Below are positions 7,470 through 17,721 of a stretch of 64,000 bases of DNA, in pieces. The stretch's first letter is position 1. Each line of letters starts with the position of its first letter. A program made the position numbers and the translations under genes. A model generated the notes under the pieces. It saw nothing but the letters and a program-made list of their open reading frames with translations. It made no database searches and was not told where the DNA came from. The DNA lies in contig NZ_CP036528.1 of the NCBI RefSeq assembly GCF_004331915.1, positions 592,201 through 656,200 on the forward strand, read 5' to 3'. This DNA is from Ureibacillus thermophilus. Its GTDB lineage: Bacteria > Bacillota > Bacilli > Bacillales_A > Planococcaceae.

Positions 7470-8024
7470 ATGCTTTGTGAACACTGTAAGCAACGGGAAG
7501 CAACGGTAACTGTTACACAAATCATCAATGGTCATAAAAGCGAAAAACATTATTGTGAAGTATGTGCAGCCCAGTTTCATCCTTTCAACTTTGAATTTCA
7601 TAAAGAAGAACCTTTTCCGATTCATCAATTACTTTCCAACTGGTTTGGCATGCCGCTTTTGAAAAATGATGTGCAAGAAAGACCTGTTCAGCCCTCCGTT
7701 CAAACGACTGCATGCCCAGCTTGCGGATTTACATTTCGTAAATTTTTAAATGAGGGGAAATTAGGCTGTCCTCAATGCTATGAAACTTTCAGGGAAAAAC
7801 TTCCGCAAGTGCTTGAAAAAATTCAGGCAGGAACGAAACATACAGGCAAAAGACCTGGGCAAAAAGCGGATAACAATCGCCTCTTGAAAAAACAAATTGA
7901 GCATGCCCGTGAACAAATGCAATTAGCCATTCAAGATGAGCGATTTGAAGATGCAGCGAGATTCCGAGATGAAATCAAAGAACTGGAACGTAAGCTTGAA
8001 ATGGGAGGTGTGGATACACCATGA
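7470..8024 (+). CDS. mcsA: McsA, zinc-finger activator of the McsB kinase
   Basis: A 184-residue partner protein that activates McsB arginine kinase and takes part in CtsR control and metal/oxidative stress sensing. Four CxxC pairs are visible: C3/C6, C29/C32, C82/C85 and C100/C103, giving two zinc sites. A C-terminal UVR (coiled) motif lies at about 145-180 (QIEHAREQMQLAIQ...EDAARFRDEI). The ATG follows a GAGGTGG SD. The stop TGA overlaps the ATG of mcsB (ATGA), indicating translational coupling. Confidence 0.95.
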   Translation: MLCEHCKQREATVTVTQIINGHKSEKHYCEVCAAQFHPFNFEFHKEEPFPIHQLLSNWFGMPLLKNDVQERPVQPSVQTTACPACGFTFRKFLNEGKLGCPQCYETFREKLPQVLEKIQAGTKHTGKRPGQKADNNRLLKKQIEHAREQMQLAIQDERFEDAARFRDEIKELERKLEMGGVDTP

Positions 8025-9115
8025 ACCTAGACTATTTCTTAAAAGCAGAAGCACCAAGCTGGATGGGGGATGGAGGTTCGGAAGATGACATTGTCATTTC
8101 CACCCGCGTTCGGTTGGCAAGAAATTTAGAAGGTTTTCGGTTTCCATTGATTTTTACTGATGAGGAAGCGAAAACTATCGACCAAATGGTGGCGCAAGCC
8201 TTTTATCAATTAAACGATGAAAAACATAATTTTTCCCATTTTACGATTCAGGAAATGCCTGCGTTAAAACGGCAAGTACTTGTAGAGAAACATCTAATTA
8301 GCCCGATGCTTGCAGGAAAAGAAAAGTTCGCATCAGTGATTATCTCGCAAGATGAAGCCATCAGTGTCATGGTCAATGAAGAAGACCATTTAAGAATTCA
8401 ATGTTTAGCCCCTGGCCTTAAATTAGTCGAAACTTATGAAATGGCGAATAAATTAGATAGCCAGTTGGAAAAACTTTTACCGTTTGCTTTCCATAACGAT
8501 TTCGGCTATTTAACGAGCTGTCCGACAAATGTAGGTACCGGTTTAAGAGCCTCTGTTATGATGCATTTGCCTGGGCTTTCAATGACAAAACAAATCAAAG
8601 CTTTAACGCAAATGCTCGCTCGCTTCGGCATGGTGGTGAGAGGCATTTACGGTGAAGGCAGCGAAAACTTAGGAAATATGTATCAAATTTCAAATCAAGT
8701 CACTCTTGGAAAATCTGAAGATGAAATTATCGATGATTTACAAGAAGTCGTGATGCAAATTATCGAACAAGAACGAAAAGCAAGACAAGCGCTTTTAGCC
8801 CAATCAGCCATTGCTTTGGAAGACCGCATCCACCGGGCTTACGGTACATTGAAACATGCGCGGATTATGACGAGCGAAGAAGCGGCTACTTGTTTATCCA
8901 ATGTTCGATTAGGTGTCGATTTGGGAATCATTCAAGATGTTCCAAAGCATATTTTGAATGAGTGTACAATTCTTATTCAACCTGGATTTGTACAACAATA
9001 TGCAGGCACTACATTAGAACCGGCTGAACGGGATGTATTCCGAGCAAAATTAATACGGGAAAAATTAAATAATGGAAAATTAAAACGAAAAGGAGAGGAA
9101 AAATATGATGTTTAA
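8021..9115 (+). CDS. mcsB: McsB protein arginine kinase
   Basis: A 364-residue kinase of the phosphagen (guanido) kinase fold that phosphorylates arginines on CtsR and on damaged proteins, tagging them for ClpC-ClpP. Seen: STRVRLARN near the N-terminus (nucleotide-binding arginines), the catalytic cysteine region [15 protein letters not shown], and the SENLG loop. Length is that of Bacillus McsB. It overlaps mcsA by 4 bp and clpC by 11 bp, so all four genes are tightly coupled. Activity depends on the adjacent McsA. Confidence 0.96.
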   Translation: MNLDYFLKAEAPSWMGDGGSEDDIVISTRVRLARNLEGFRFPLIFTDEEAKTIDQMVAQAFYQLNDEKHNFSHFTIQEMPALKRQVLVEKHLISPMLAGKEKFASVIISQDEAISVMVNEEDHLRIQCLAPGLKLVETYEMANKLDSQLEKLLPFAFHNDFGYLTSCPTNVGTGLRASVMMHLPGLSMTKQIKALTQMLARFGMVVRGIYGEGSENLGNMYQISNQVTLGKSEDEIIDDLQEVVMQIIEQERKARQALLAQSAIALEDRIHRAYGTLKHARIMTSEEAATCLSNVRLGVDLGIIQDVPKHILNECTILIQPGFVQQYAGTTLEPAERDVFRAKLIREKLNNGKLKRKGEEKYDV

Positions 9116-11543
9116 TCGATTTACTCAACGCGCTCAAAAAGTGTTGCAGTTGGCACAAGAAGAAGCGATTCGTTGGAAACATGAATCCATCGGCACAGAA
9201 CACATCCTGCTTGGGCTTATTCGAGAAGGCGGAGGTATCGCCGCAAAAGCCTTAGAAGCAATTGATGTAACGCCAGAAATGATTGAACGAGGCATTGAAG
9301 AATTAGTAGGAAAAGGAACAAAAGACGTAGGACCAATTGTACACTATACACCTAGAGCGAAAAAAGTTATTGAACTAGCCGTTGATGAATCGCGGAAATT
9401 AGGCCACGCTTACATCGGTACAGAACACATTTTGCTTGCGTTAATTCGAGAAGGCGAGGGTGTTGCAGCGCGCGTGCTTGCAAATGCTGGTGTAAGCCTC
9501 AATAAAGCTCGCCAACAAGTGTTATTGCTCCTTGGAAGCAACGATGTTTCCCAAAACTCAAATCCTGCGCAAACAGTTAGCACACCAACCCTTGACAGTT
9601 TGGCAAGGGATTTAACAGCCATTGCCCGTGAAGGCGGACTTGACCCAGTGATTGGACGCAGCAAAGAAATCACACGGGTTATTGAGGTTCTTTCCCGCCG
9701 TACAAAAAACAACCCAGTGTTGATTGGGGAACCGGGTGTAGGTAAAACGGCTATTGCAGAAGGCCTTGCGCAACAAATCGTGAACAACGAAGTACCTGAG
9801 ACTTTGCGCGATAAACGTGTCATGACTCTTGATATGGGTACAGTTGTTGCAGGTACAAAATACCGCGGTGAATTTGAAGACCGTTTGAAAAAAGTGATGG
9901 ATGAAATTCGCCAAGCCGGCAACATCATCTTGTTCATCGATGAGCTTCATACATTGATTGGTGCTGGTGGTGCAGAAGGTGCCATTGATGCTTCCAATAT
10001 TTTAAAACCAGCTCTTGCCCGCGGAGAATTGCAATGCATCGGTGCCACAACATTGGATGAATATCGCAAATATATCGAGAAAGACGCAGCATTAGAACGT
10101 CGATTCCAACCAATTCAAGTGGATGAACCGACAGTGGAAGAAACAATCCAAATTATCAAAGGATTGCGTGATCGCTATGAAGCTCATCATCGCGTAAAAA
10201 TTACAGATGAAGCCATTGAAGCGGCAGCTAAACTTTCTGACCGTTACATTTCCGACCGCTTCTTGCCTGACAAAGCGATCGACTTGATTGATGAAGCTGG
10301 TTCTAAAGTGCGTTTACGTTCCTTTACAATGCCTCCAAACTTAAAAGAACTTGAAGATAAATTAGAAAATGTGCGCAATGAGAAAAACGCAGCTGTGTCA
10401 AGCCAAGAATTTGAAAAAGCAGCCGCATTGCGCGACACAGAACAAAAAATTAAAGAAGAACTTGAGCAATTGAAAAAATCTTGGAAAGAAAAACAAGGAA
10501 AAGAAGAATCCAAAGTAACCGTTGAAGATATTGCCGAAGTCGTTTCCATGTGGACAGGAATTCCAGTGAACAAAATCGCTCAAGAAGAGTCCGAAAAATT
10601 GCTTCACTTGGAAGAAGAATTGCATAAACGTGTTGTCGGCCAACATGAAGCAGTGGAAGCAATCTCAAGAGCTATTCGCCGCGCCCGCGCTGGACTGAAA
10701 GATCCAAAACGACCAATTGGTACATTTATCTTCTTAGGTCCAACTGGCGTAGGTAAAACAGAATTGGCAAAAGCATTAGCAGAAGTTATGTTCGGCGATG
10801 AAGATGCGATGATCCGCATTGATATGTCCGAATATATGGAAAAACACTCCACTTCCCGCTTAGTTGGTTCACCTCCTGGATATGTAGGATTTGAAGAAGG
10901 CGGCCAATTAACGGAAAAAGTTCGCCGTAAACCATACTCTGTTGTGCTTTTAGATGAAATTGAAAAAGCGCATCCAGATGTATTCAACATCTTATTGCAA
11001 GTGCTTGATGACGGCCGCTTGACTGATTCAAAAGGACGCACAGTGGATTTCCGCAACACAGTTGTCATCATGACATCCAACATTGGTGCGGAAGCGTTAA
11101 AATATCAAAAAAACCTAGGATTTGGCGTAGGAGAAAAAGACAGCAAATATAAAGATATGAAATCTACTATGATGGACGAATTGAAAAAAGCCTTCCGTCC
11201 AGAATTCTTAAACCGAATTGATGAAATTATCGTCTTCAAACCATTAGAAAAAGAAGAATTGAAACAAATCGTATCCTTGATGGCAAAATCTTTAGTGAAA
11301 CGCTTAAAAGATCAAGATATCGATTTGGAATTAACAGATGCGGCTTTAGAGAAAATCGCCGAAGAAGGCTACGATCCGCAATACGGCGCCCGCCCAATCC
11401 GAAGAGCTTTACAGAAAAATGTAGAGGACCGTTTATCCGAAGAATTATTGAAAGGCACGATTTCGAAAAACGGCAAAGTTGTCTTTGACTACGTGGATGG
11501 CGAGTTTGTTGTAAGAGAAAAAAATACGGTTGAAAATGCATAA
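9105..11543 (+). CDS. clpC: ClpC, AAA+ unfoldase of the ClpCP protease
   Basis: An 812-residue Hsp100 ATPase that unfolds arginine-phosphorylated or adaptor-bound proteins for ClpP. Domain order: Clp N repeats (about 3-145), D1 AAA module with Walker A GEPGVGKT (208-215) and Walker B ILFIDE (275-280), coiled middle domain with a UVR motif (about 415-460), D2 module with Walker A GPTGVGKT (545-552), and a C-terminal sensor-2/D2-small domain. The ClpP-contacting loop VGF-type (NLGFGVG) is near 670. The start is ATG 9105 or 9108, with AAAGGAGAGG inside the end of mcsB. It ends at a strong terminator. Confidence 0.97.
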   Translation: MMFNRFTQRAQKVLQLAQEEAIRWKHESIGTEHILLGLIREGGGIAAKALEAIDVTPEMIERGIEELVGKGTKDVGPIVHYTPRAKKVIELAVDESRKLGHAYIGTEHILLALIREGEGVAARVLANAGVSLNKARQQVLLLLGSNDVSQNSNPAQTVSTPTLDSLARDLTAIAREGGLDPVIGRSKEITRVIEVLSRRTKNNPVLIGEPGVGKTAIAEGLAQQIVNNEVPETLRDKRVMTLDMGTVVAGTKYRGEFEDRLKKVMDEIRQAGNIILFIDELHTLIGAGGAEGAIDASNILKPALARGELQCIGATTLDEYRKYIEKDAALERRFQPIQVDEPTVEETIQIIKGLRDRYEAHHRVKITDEAIEAAAKLSDRYISDRFLPDKAIDLIDEAGSKVRLRSFTMPPNLKELEDKLENVRNEKNAAVSSQEFEKAAALRDTEQKIKEELEQLKKSWKEKQGKEESKVTVEDIAEVVSMWTGIPVNKIAQEESEKLLHLEEELHKRVVGQHEAVEAISRAIRRARAGLKDPKRPIGTFIFLGPTGVGKTELAKALAEVMFGDEDAMIRIDMSEYMEKHSTSRLVGSPPGYVGFEEGGQLTEKVRRKPYSVVLLDEIEKAHPDVFNILLQVLDDGRLTDSKGRTVDFRNTVVIMTSNIGAEALKYQKNLGFGVGEKDSKYKDMKSTMMDELKKAFRPEFLNRIDEIIVFKPLEKEELKQIVSLMAKSLVKRLKDQDIDLELTDAALEKIAEEGYDPQYGARPIRRALQKNVEDRLSEELLKGTISKNGKVVFDYVDGEFVVREKNTVENA

Positions 11544-11557
11544 AATTTTCATACATG

Positions 11558-11608
11558 AAGCTGTCCGCAAGTCAATACTAGTTGGCTTGCGGTACAGCTT
11601 ATTTTAAT
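11558..11608 (+). terminator. terminator of the ctsR-clpC operon
   Basis: AAGCTGTCCGCAAG (11558-11571) pairs with CTTGCGGTACAGCTT (11586-11600), with extra CAA/TTG pairing near the loop, then TATTTTAATT. Confidence 0.85.
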
Positions 11609-11667
11609 TCAAGATAGAGCGAGCATATTGATTTAGTTATCGATTAAAAAATTTTGAGGAGGCACTA

Positions 11668-13038
11668 ATGGTAAAAAAGAAAACAAAATTCTGCTGTCAA
11701 AGCTGCGGCTATGAATCGCCGAAATGGTTGGGGAGATGCCCTGGATGTGGGGAGTGGAACACCTTTGTAGAAGAAATAGAAGTCGTTTCAAAATCCCGTG
11801 GGGTGTTTCAACATTCAGAAGCAAAAAGCCAAAAAGCCGTTCCAATTGTCAGTATTGAAACGCAGGAAGAACAACGAGTTGAAACGAGCATGGTGGAGTT
11901 GAACCGGGTGCTTGGCGGCGGCATTGTGCCAGGTTCACTTGTACTTATAGGCGGAGACCCAGGGATTGGGAAATCGACACTTCTTATGCAGTTATCTGCG
12001 GATTTGTCCAACAGGGGGCATCGCGTGCTTTACGTCTCTGGGGAAGAATCATTGAAGCAAACAAGACTAAGGGCATCAAGACTCGGCGTTCAATCTAAAG
12101 AACTATTCATCTATGCGGAAACGGATTTAGAACTAATTCGTCATAGTATTGAAGAAGTAAAGCCCCAGTTTATCATCGTCGATTCCATTCAAACGGTGCA
12201 TCATCCGGAAGTGACAAGCGCTCCCGGCAGCGTGTCGCAAGTGAGGGAATGTACTGCTGAACTGATGCGGATTGCCAAAACGAAAGGCATTGCCACATTT
12301 CTTGTGGGGCATGTGACGAAAGAAGGGCAAATTGCAGGGCCTCGTATTTTAGAGCATATGGTGGATACGGTTCTCTACTTTGAGGGAGAAAGACACCACA
12401 CCTATCGTATTTTAAGAAGCCATAAAAACCGATTTGGCTCTACCAATGAAATTGCGATTTTTGAGATGATTCATTCAGGGCTTAAAGAAGTGTTAAATCC
12501 TTCTGAACTATTTTTAGAGGAACGTTCTCAAGGGGCTGCCGGTTCAACGGTTGTAGCTTCCATGGAAGGAACCAGACCTATTTTAGTGGAAATTCAATCA
12601 TTGGTGACACCTACTAGTTTTAACTATCCAAAACGAATGGCAACGGGAGTAGACCAAAACCGGGTTCAGCTATTGATGGCGGTGTTGGAAAAAAGAATGG
12701 GAATGCTTTTGCAAGCCCAAGATGCTTATGTGAAAGTGGCGGGCGGCGTAAAATTGGATGAGCCGGCCATTGACTTAGCCATTTTGACATCTATTGTTTC
12801 CAGCTACAAAAATGCACCTGTCAATGTAACGGATGTATTTATTGGGGAAGTAGGTCTTACAGGGGAAGTTCGACGTGTCTCCCGCATCGAGCAAAGGGTT
12901 TATGAAGCGGCAAGACTCGGGTTTAAGCGCGTATTTATTCCTGCTTCAAACGTAGGCGGATGGGAATATCCAAAAGAAATAGAAGTGATTGGCGTTCAAA
13001 CGATTAACGAAGCATTGAAGCTTTGTTTTAGTCGTTAA
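11668..13038 (+). CDS. radA: RadA/Sms recombination protein, DnaB-like branch-migration helicase
   Basis: A 456-residue protein that extends D-loops during recombination and natural transformation. Domains: N-terminal zinc finger C10-x2-C13...C24-x2-C27, RecA-like ATPase with Walker [11 protein letters not shown] (95-104), the family KNRFG motif (SHKNRFGST), and a C-terminal Lon-protease-like domain (about 285-456). ATG 11668 is behind GAGGAGG. In B. subtilis radA is followed by disA; here a terminator and the PIN/TRAM gene follow directly. Confidence 0.96.
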   Translation: MVKKKTKFCCQSCGYESPKWLGRCPGCGEWNTFVEEIEVVSKSRGVFQHSEAKSQKAVPIVSIETQEEQRVETSMVELNRVLGGGIVPGSLVLIGGDPGIGKSTLLMQLSADLSNRGHRVLYVSGEESLKQTRLRASRLGVQSKELFIYAETDLELIRHSIEEVKPQFIIVDSIQTVHHPEVTSAPGSVSQVRECTAELMRIAKTKGIATFLVGHVTKEGQIAGPRILEHMVDTVLYFEGERHHTYRILRSHKNRFGSTNEIAIFEMIHSGLKEVLNPSELFLEERSQGAAGSTVVASMEGTRPILVEIQSLVTPTSFNYPKRMATGVDQNRVQLLMAVLEKRMGMLLQAQDAYVKVAGGVKLDEPAIDLAILTSIVSSYKNAPVNVTDVFIGEVGLTGEVRRVSRIEQRVYEAARLGFKRVFIPASNVGGWEYPKEIEVIGVQTINEALKLCFSR

Positions 13039-13042
13039 GAAG

Positions 13043-13076
13043 AATGCCCATTATTTGAGAACAATGGGCATTTTTT
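13043..13076 (+). terminator. terminator after radA
   Basis: AATGCCCATT (13043-13052) / AATGGGCATT (13063-13072) followed by a T-run. The 170 bp up to the next gene contain only AT-rich sequence, a possible -10 box TATAAT (13195-13200) and the SD of the next gene. Confidence 0.92.
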
Positions 13077-13243
13077 CACGAAAATTTGGGAAAAGTAAAG
13101 ATAAAAATAAATTAATTTTTTATGAACAAAAAGGAAAAAAGTCCAAATTACGCATGGAAGAGGGCTGCAAATCGCAAAGGATTCATGAACGATGTATAAT
13201 TATTAATAAGATAATATATCAAAAAAAAGGAGGTGGCCACATA

Positions 13244-14335
13244 TTGAAAAGGGTTATTCAAATTGCTTTTCTGTTTATTGGAGGGGCATTGGGGTTTGTC
13301 TTTTTACCGCCATTATATGAAATTATTAATTTATCATCCAGTCCTTGGTTAAATAATCCATATACATCTGTAGCAATCGGAGCAATATTGCTGTTTCTTC
13401 TATCGTTTTCTTTATCAGATTATTGTGTAAGACTCATCAATTGGATGGAAGATGTGCTTTTTAAAATTCCAGCAGCGGACTTATTCTTTGGTACTCTAGG
13501 ATTAATTGTCGGTTTAATTGTAGCATATTTTGTAGGGTTTGCTATTGAGCGGATTAATATTCCCATCATCACGGACTTCTTGCCGATTATTTTATCAATT
13601 ATACTGGGCTATTTAGGATTTAGAGTCGGCTTTAAAAAGAGGGAAGAACTTTCTCAAATCTTTTCAAAATCTGGCGTAGGTTCAAAAAAGAAGCCTGGAG
13701 ATAATGGCCAATCAGCTCCCCAAGAAAAAACGCTATATAAACTGTTGGATACTAGCGTTATTATTGACGGCCGCATCGCAGATATTGCAACGACAGGATT
13801 TATTGAAGGGGTTTTAGTTGTGCCGCAATTTGTATTGACAGAATTGCAGCATATTGCCGACTCCAGCGATTCCTTGAAACGCACCCGTGGCCGAAGGGGT
13901 CTGGATATGTTAAAAAGATTGCAGGACGGGAAATCTGTCAAAGTCATGATTTCAGAAGAAGATTTTGACGATGTTCAAGAAGTTGATTTAAAATTGGTTC
14001 GGCTTGCGAAAAAGATGGGCGCCAAAATTTTAACTAACGATTTTAATTTAAATAAAGTATGTGAACTTCACCATGTGCAAGTGTTAAATATCAATGAGCT
14101 TGCCAATGCGGTGAAGCCGGTTGTGATTCCAGGAGAAGATATGCAGGTTGTTGTCATTAAAGACGGCAAGGAACAAAATCAAGGTGTTGCTTATTTAGAC
14201 GATGGTACAATGATTGTAATTGAAGGCGGCCGCAATTACATCGGTCAAGCGATTACGGTTACCGTCACAAGCGTATTGCAAACTTCTGCGGGACGTATGA
14301 TTTTTGCAAAACCGAAAGATGAACAAGTCGCATAA
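13244..14335 (+). CDS. YacL-type PIN and TRAM domain membrane protein (predicted nuclease)
   Basis: A 363-residue protein with four N-terminal membrane segments (about 4-24, 42-62, 80-105, 108-128), a cytoplasmic PIN nuclease domain (about 155-275; acidic residues in LLDTSVIIDGRIAD, the QHIADSSD segment and ILTNDFNLNK), and a C-terminal TRAM nucleic-acid-binding domain (about 295-355). B. subtilis YacL is alike. I choose TTG 13244 because AAAGGAGGTGG lies just upstream; an open frame continues 5' over the radA terminator but has no SD. The biochemical role is not established. Confidence 0.92.
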   Translation: MKRVIQIAFLFIGGALGFVFLPPLYEIINLSSSPWLNNPYTSVAIGAILLFLLSFSLSDYCVRLINWMEDVLFKIPAADLFFGTLGLIVGLIVAYFVGFAIERINIPIITDFLPIILSIILGYLGFRVGFKKREELSQIFSKSGVGSKKKPGDNGQSAPQEKTLYKLLDTSVIIDGRIADIATTGFIEGVLVVPQFVLTELQHIADSSDSLKRTRGRRGLDMLKRLQDGKSVKVMISEEDFDDVQEVDLKLVRLAKKMGAKILTNDFNLNKVCELHHVQVLNINELANAVKPVVIPGEDMQVVVIKDGKEQNQGVAYLDDGTMIVIEGGRNYIGQAITVTVTSVLQTSAGRMIFAKPKDEQVA

Positions 14336-14362
14336 AACGCAGCAAATGTAGGAGTTGAGTCT

Positions 14363-15058
14363 GTGGATTACGAAGTAGTGTTGCCTGCTGCCGGAAGTGG
14401 AAAACGCATGGGGGCAGGAACAAATAAATTATTTTTGTCTTTAGCCGATAAACCAATTCTGATTCATACCCTTGAAGTCTTTGAAAAGGATTCAAAGTGT
14501 ACAGGAATTTATTTGGCGGTGAAGCCGGAAGAAAGAGAATATATCCAACGTTTATTAAACGAATATAACATTACAAAGGTAAAGGGTTTACCAAATGGTG
14601 GGAAGGAGCGTCAACATTCTGTTCACGCTTGTTTAAAAGTGATGAAAGATGTGGATATCGTTCTTGTCCATGATGCGGCAAGGCCCTTTATTCTTCAATC
14701 CGTTATTGATCGGTTGGTGGAGACGGCTTATGAAAAAGGCGCTGCCATCGCAGGCGTCCGTGCAAAAGATACAATGAAAAAAGTGCGTGAAGGCATCATT
14801 GTGGAAACAGTGGAGCGGGAGGATTTATGGGCGATTCAAACGCCGCAAGCTTTTCGTTTTGAATTGTTGCGCCAAGCGGAAGATCTAGCAGAAAAAGTCG
14901 GGTTTTTAGGAACCGACGAAGCGATGCTGGTGGAACGCCTTGGCCACGAAATCCATATTGTAGAAAGCAGTTATGAAAATATAAAAATTACTACGAAAGA
15001 AGATTTAATCTTTGGCGAAGCAATATTAAAAAATCGACAGTTGAAAACTGAAAGGTAG
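14363..15058 (+). CDS. ispD: 2-C-methyl-D-erythritol 4-phosphate cytidylyltransferase
   Basis: A 231-residue enzyme of the MEP isoprenoid pathway that joins CTP and methylerythritol 4-phosphate. Visible: nucleotide-binding loop LPAAGSGKRMG (7-17), GGKERQHSV, VHDAARPF, and TPQAF near the active site. It has a GTG start at 14363 with TAGGAG upstream. The next MEP enzyme, ispF, follows after a terminator and a separate leader, so the two are adjacent but seem to be independently controlled. Confidence 0.95.
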   Translation: MDYEVVLPAAGSGKRMGAGTNKLFLSLADKPILIHTLEVFEKDSKCTGIYLAVKPEEREYIQRLLNEYNITKVKGLPNGGKERQHSVHACLKVMKDVDIVLVHDAARPFILQSVIDRLVETAYEKGAAIAGVRAKDTMKKVREGIIVETVEREDLWAIQTPQAFRFELLRQAEDLAEKVGFLGTDEAMLVERLGHEIHIVESSYENIKITTKEDLIFGEAILKNRQLKTER

Positions 15059-15095
15059 CCTCACCAATCAACTTGATTAGTGGGGCTTTTTCTTG
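15057..15095 (+). terminator. terminator between ispD and ispF
   Basis: AGCCTCACCAATC pairs with GATTAGTGGGGCT, then TTTTTCTT. The first base overlaps the ispD stop codon. Confidence 0.88.
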
Positions 15096-15132
15096 TTTGA
15101 CTTTACCTAAATAGAATTTTTGTGAAAAAGGC

Positions 15133-15161
15133 TTACAATCCATTCAAATGGGAAATATGTT
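15133..15161 (+). promoter_or_regulatory. putative promoter for ispF
   Basis: TTACAA (15133-15138), 17-bp spacer, TATGTT (15156-15161). It lies downstream of the ispD terminator, giving ispF an untranslated leader of roughly 90 nt. Confidence 0.4.
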
Positions 15162-15196
15162 AATATATGAATTGGTCATTTGCAATAGATTACAGT

Positions 15197-15255
15197 AAAG
15201 GATGGTGAATGCTGCATTATAGGCTAAATTAGTCTTCAGAAGATGCAGCTAGTAT
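15197..15255 (+). promoter_or_regulatory. ispF leader: SD separated from the start codon by a hairpin
   Basis: No SD lies in the 15 bases before the ispF ATG. AAAGGATGGTGA (15197-15208) resembles a full anti-SD complement, but is about 48 nt upstream. Between them GCTGCAT (15211-15217) pairs with ATGCAGC (15243-15249). Folding would bring GGTGA to about 8 unpaired nucleotides from the ATG, as in the known split ribosome-binding site of phage T4 gene 38. A 7-codon ORF (ATG 15209 to TAG 15230-15232) could instead use this SD as a leader peptide. Confidence 0.5.
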
Positions 15256-15738
15256 ATGTTTCGGGTTGGACAAGGATTTGACGTTCATGCTTTTCAAGAA
15301 GGGCGTCCGCTGATTATTGGCGGAATTGAAATACCTCATACTAAAGGGCTTTTAGGACATTCCGATGCAGATGTATTATTGCATGCAATCACCGATGCAG
15401 CCCTTGGAGCGATTGGCGAAGGAGATATCGGCCGCCATTTTCCAGATACGGATCCGCAGTATAAGGATGCAGACTCCGCAAAATTATTAGAATATATTTG
15501 GAACATCGTAGAAGAAAAAGGCTATGTTCTTGGAAATGTAGATTGTACCATTATGGCCCAAAAACCAAAAATGGCTCCCTATATTGAACAAATGAAAAAT
15601 CGTATTGCACAATTGTTGCATGCAGAACCATCCCAAGTGAATGTGAAAGCGACGACTACTGAAAAATTGGGATTTGTTGGACGAGAAGAAGGAATCGCAG
15701 CATTAGCGACCATATTATTAATAAAAAAACCATCTTGA
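15256..15738 (+). CDS. ispF: 2-C-methyl-D-erythritol 2,4-cyclodiphosphate synthase
   Basis: A 160-residue trimeric enzyme that cyclises CDP-methylerythritol 2-phosphate in the MEP pathway. Metal ligands D9 and H11 are in GFDVHAF and H43 in LLHAI; HSDADV and the C-terminal [16 protein letters not shown] are family signatures. Length is typical (about 158). ATG 15256 is fixed by homology ([11 protein letters not shown]) even though no SD precedes it directly; see the leader entry. It is followed by about 170 bp with a promoter and then gltX. Confidence 0.95.
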   Translation: MFRVGQGFDVHAFQEGRPLIIGGIEIPHTKGLLGHSDADVLLHAITDAALGAIGEGDIGRHFPDTDPQYKDADSAKLLEYIWNIVEEKGYVLGNVDCTIMAQKPKMAPYIEQMKNRIAQLLHAEPSQVNVKATTTEKLGFVGREEGIAALATILLIKKPS

Positions 15739-15791
15739 GTGATGTAGCCATTTCCTTTTCGAAATGACAAAATTTATTCCCTTTCATAAAC

Positions 15792-15820
15792 TTTTCAATG
15801 CTGCGCTGTAGTGGTAAAAT
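15792..15820 (+). promoter_or_regulatory. putative gltX promoter with extended -10
   Basis: TTTTCA (15792-15797), 17-bp spacer, TAAAAT (15815-15820) preceded by TGG, i.e. an extended -10 element. Confidence 0.5.
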
Positions 15821-15907
15821 GTACAAAAGTCAAGGGGAGCATGGAAAATCGCAGGATTTAAGGAAGAAATAAAGTTTTTTTATTGTAAAACTTAGGAGGA
15901 AATGATG

Positions 15908-17368
15908 ATGGCAAAAAAAGTTCGTGTTCGGTATGCACCAAGTCCTACCGGTCATTTACATATCGGTGGAGCACGTACGGCATTGTTTAACTATTTATTC
16001 GCAAAACATTATGATGGAACATTTGTTGTCCGCATTGAAGATACAGATTTAGAGCGCAATATTGAAGGAGGGGAAGCATCCCAGCTTGATAATTTGCGCT
16101 GGCTGGGAATCATTCCGGATGAATCCCCTGAAATCGGCGGGCCTTATGCGCCATATCGCCAAACAGAAAGATTAGAGATTTATAAAAAACACGCAGAAGA
16201 ACTATTAGAACGCGGTTTAGCTTATAAATGCTTCTGTACGCCGGAAGAATTGGAAGCTTCAAGGGAAGCCCAAAGAGCAAAAGGCGTGGCTGCTCCTGTT
16301 TATGATGGAAAATGTCGCCACTTAACAAAAGAAGAAATTGCAGAAAAAGAAGCGCAAGGAATTCCTTATACAATCCGCTTCAAAGTTCCTGAAAATGTCA
16401 CTTATAAATTTAATGATATGGTGCGCGGAGAAGTTGTATTTGAATCAAAAGATATCGGCGATTGGGTAATCATGAAAGCCAATGGCATCCCTACTTATAA
16501 CTTTGCGGTGGTGCTTGATGACCATTATATGGATATCACTCACGTATTCCGCGGAGAAGAGCATTTATCCAATACACCAAAACAAATGATGATTTTCGAT
16601 GCGTTCGGCTGGGAATATCCTGAGTTCGGCCATTTGACAATCATTGTGAACGAAAATCACAAAAAATTATCAAAACGCGATGAATCCATTATCCAATTCG
16701 TTTCCCAATATAAAGAACTCGGCTATTTGCCGGAAGCCATGTTCAACTTCTTTGCATTGCTCGGCTGGTCTCCAGAAGGGGAAGAAGAAATCTTTACAAA
16801 AGAAGAACTCATCAAAATTTTCGATGAAAAACGTTTATCCAAATCACCATCCATGTTTGACCGGAATAAATTAACATGGATGAACAATCAATACATTAAA
16901 AAATTATCTTTAGAGGAAGTAGTCGAACTTTCATTGCCTCACTTGCAAAAAGCCGGTCTGTTTCCTGAAGAATTAAATGAAGAACAAAAAGAATGGGCAA
17001 CGAAATTGATTAGCTTGTACCACAATCAAATGAGCTATGGTGCAGAAATTGTGGAACTATCTAGCCTATTCTTTAAAGATGAAGTGGAATATGACGAGGA
17101 AGCAAAAGAAGTGTTGGCATGGGAGCATGTAAAAGATGTCATTTCAGCCTTTAAACGTCAGTTGGAAGCGTTAGAAACATTCGATGCTCCTTCCATTAAA
17201 GCATCGATGAAAGAAGTGCAAAAAGAAACTGGCTATAAAGGGAAAAACTTATTTATGCCAATCCGTGTGGCGACAACAGGCCAAACGCACGGTCCAGATT
17301 TAGCTAATACGATTGAGTTGGTAGGAAAAGAAAAAGTGTTAGCCCGTTTAGAAAAGTTCGTAAACTAA
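15908..17368 (+). CDS. gltX: glutamyl-tRNA synthetase
   Basis: A 486-residue class I aminoacyl-tRNA synthetase charging tRNA-Glu (and, in most Bacillales, also tRNA-Gln as Glu for later amidation). HIGH motif: [13 protein letters not shown] (about 12-24). KMSKS equivalent: KLSKRDE (about 255). The zinc-like insert has CFCTPEE and CRH. Of three consecutive ATGs, 15908 is best spaced (8 nt) from AGGAGG (15894-15899). In B. subtilis cysE follows; here the T-box leader of cysS follows directly. Confidence 0.95.
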   Translation: MAKKVRVRYAPSPTGHLHIGGARTALFNYLFAKHYDGTFVVRIEDTDLERNIEGGEASQLDNLRWLGIIPDESPEIGGPYAPYRQTERLEIYKKHAEELLERGLAYKCFCTPEELEASREAQRAKGVAAPVYDGKCRHLTKEEIAEKEAQGIPYTIRFKVPENVTYKFNDMVRGEVVFESKDIGDWVIMKANGIPTYNFAVVLDDHYMDITHVFRGEEHLSNTPKQMMIFDAFGWEYPEFGHLTIIVNENHKKLSKRDESIIQFVSQYKELGYLPEAMFNFFALLGWSPEGEEEIFTKEELIKIFDEKRLSKSPSMFDRNKLTWMNNQYIKKLSLEEVVELSLPHLQKAGLFPEELNEEQKEWATKLISLYHNQMSYGAEIVELSSLFFKDEVEYDEEAKEVLAWEHVKDVISAFKRQLEALETFDAPSIKASMKEVQKETGYKGKNLFMPIRVATTGQTHGPDLANTIELVGKEKVLARLEKFVN

Positions 17369-17384
17369 TTGCATATGGAAAAGC

Positions 17385-17618
17385 GTTGAAAAGGAGAAGT
17401 ACGTAAAATATGTTTGACAGAGAGGGTCACCATTGGCTGAAAGTGACCTAAACCTCTATTTTACGGAAATGCACCTTTGAGCGCTTTGCTGAAAGAAAGT
17501 AGGCAAGTCGGCAAGTCGCCGTTATCGACAAACGAGGGGAAAGCATGATGCTTTCAATCAGAGTGGAACCGCGCAAAAGAGCGTCTCTGTCATAGAAATA
17601 TGATGGGGGCGTTTTTTT
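17385..17618 (+). ncRNA. tRNA-Cys-sensing T-box leader of cysS
   Basis: Stem I arms GGTCAC/GTGACC with flanking AGAG/CTCT (about 17420-17457); specifier TGC (Cys codon) at 17470-17472 in GAAATGCACC; T-box motif AGAGTGGAACCGCGC at 17560-17574; terminator CGTCTCTGTCAT / ATGATGGGGGCG (17582-17611, several G-U pairs) followed by seven T. Uncharged tRNA-Cys would stabilise the antiterminator and switch on cysS. This fills the 350-bp gap between gltX and cysS. In B. subtilis the equivalent T-box drives cysE-cysS. Confidence 0.93.
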
Positions 17619-17721
17619 ATTAAGTTATTGACTTCTTTTATAAAAAAGATGGTAATTTAGTTATAGATGAACATTGTCCGGAAAAATGAAAAGATTGGAA
17701 TTTTGTAAAGGAGAGACTGCT

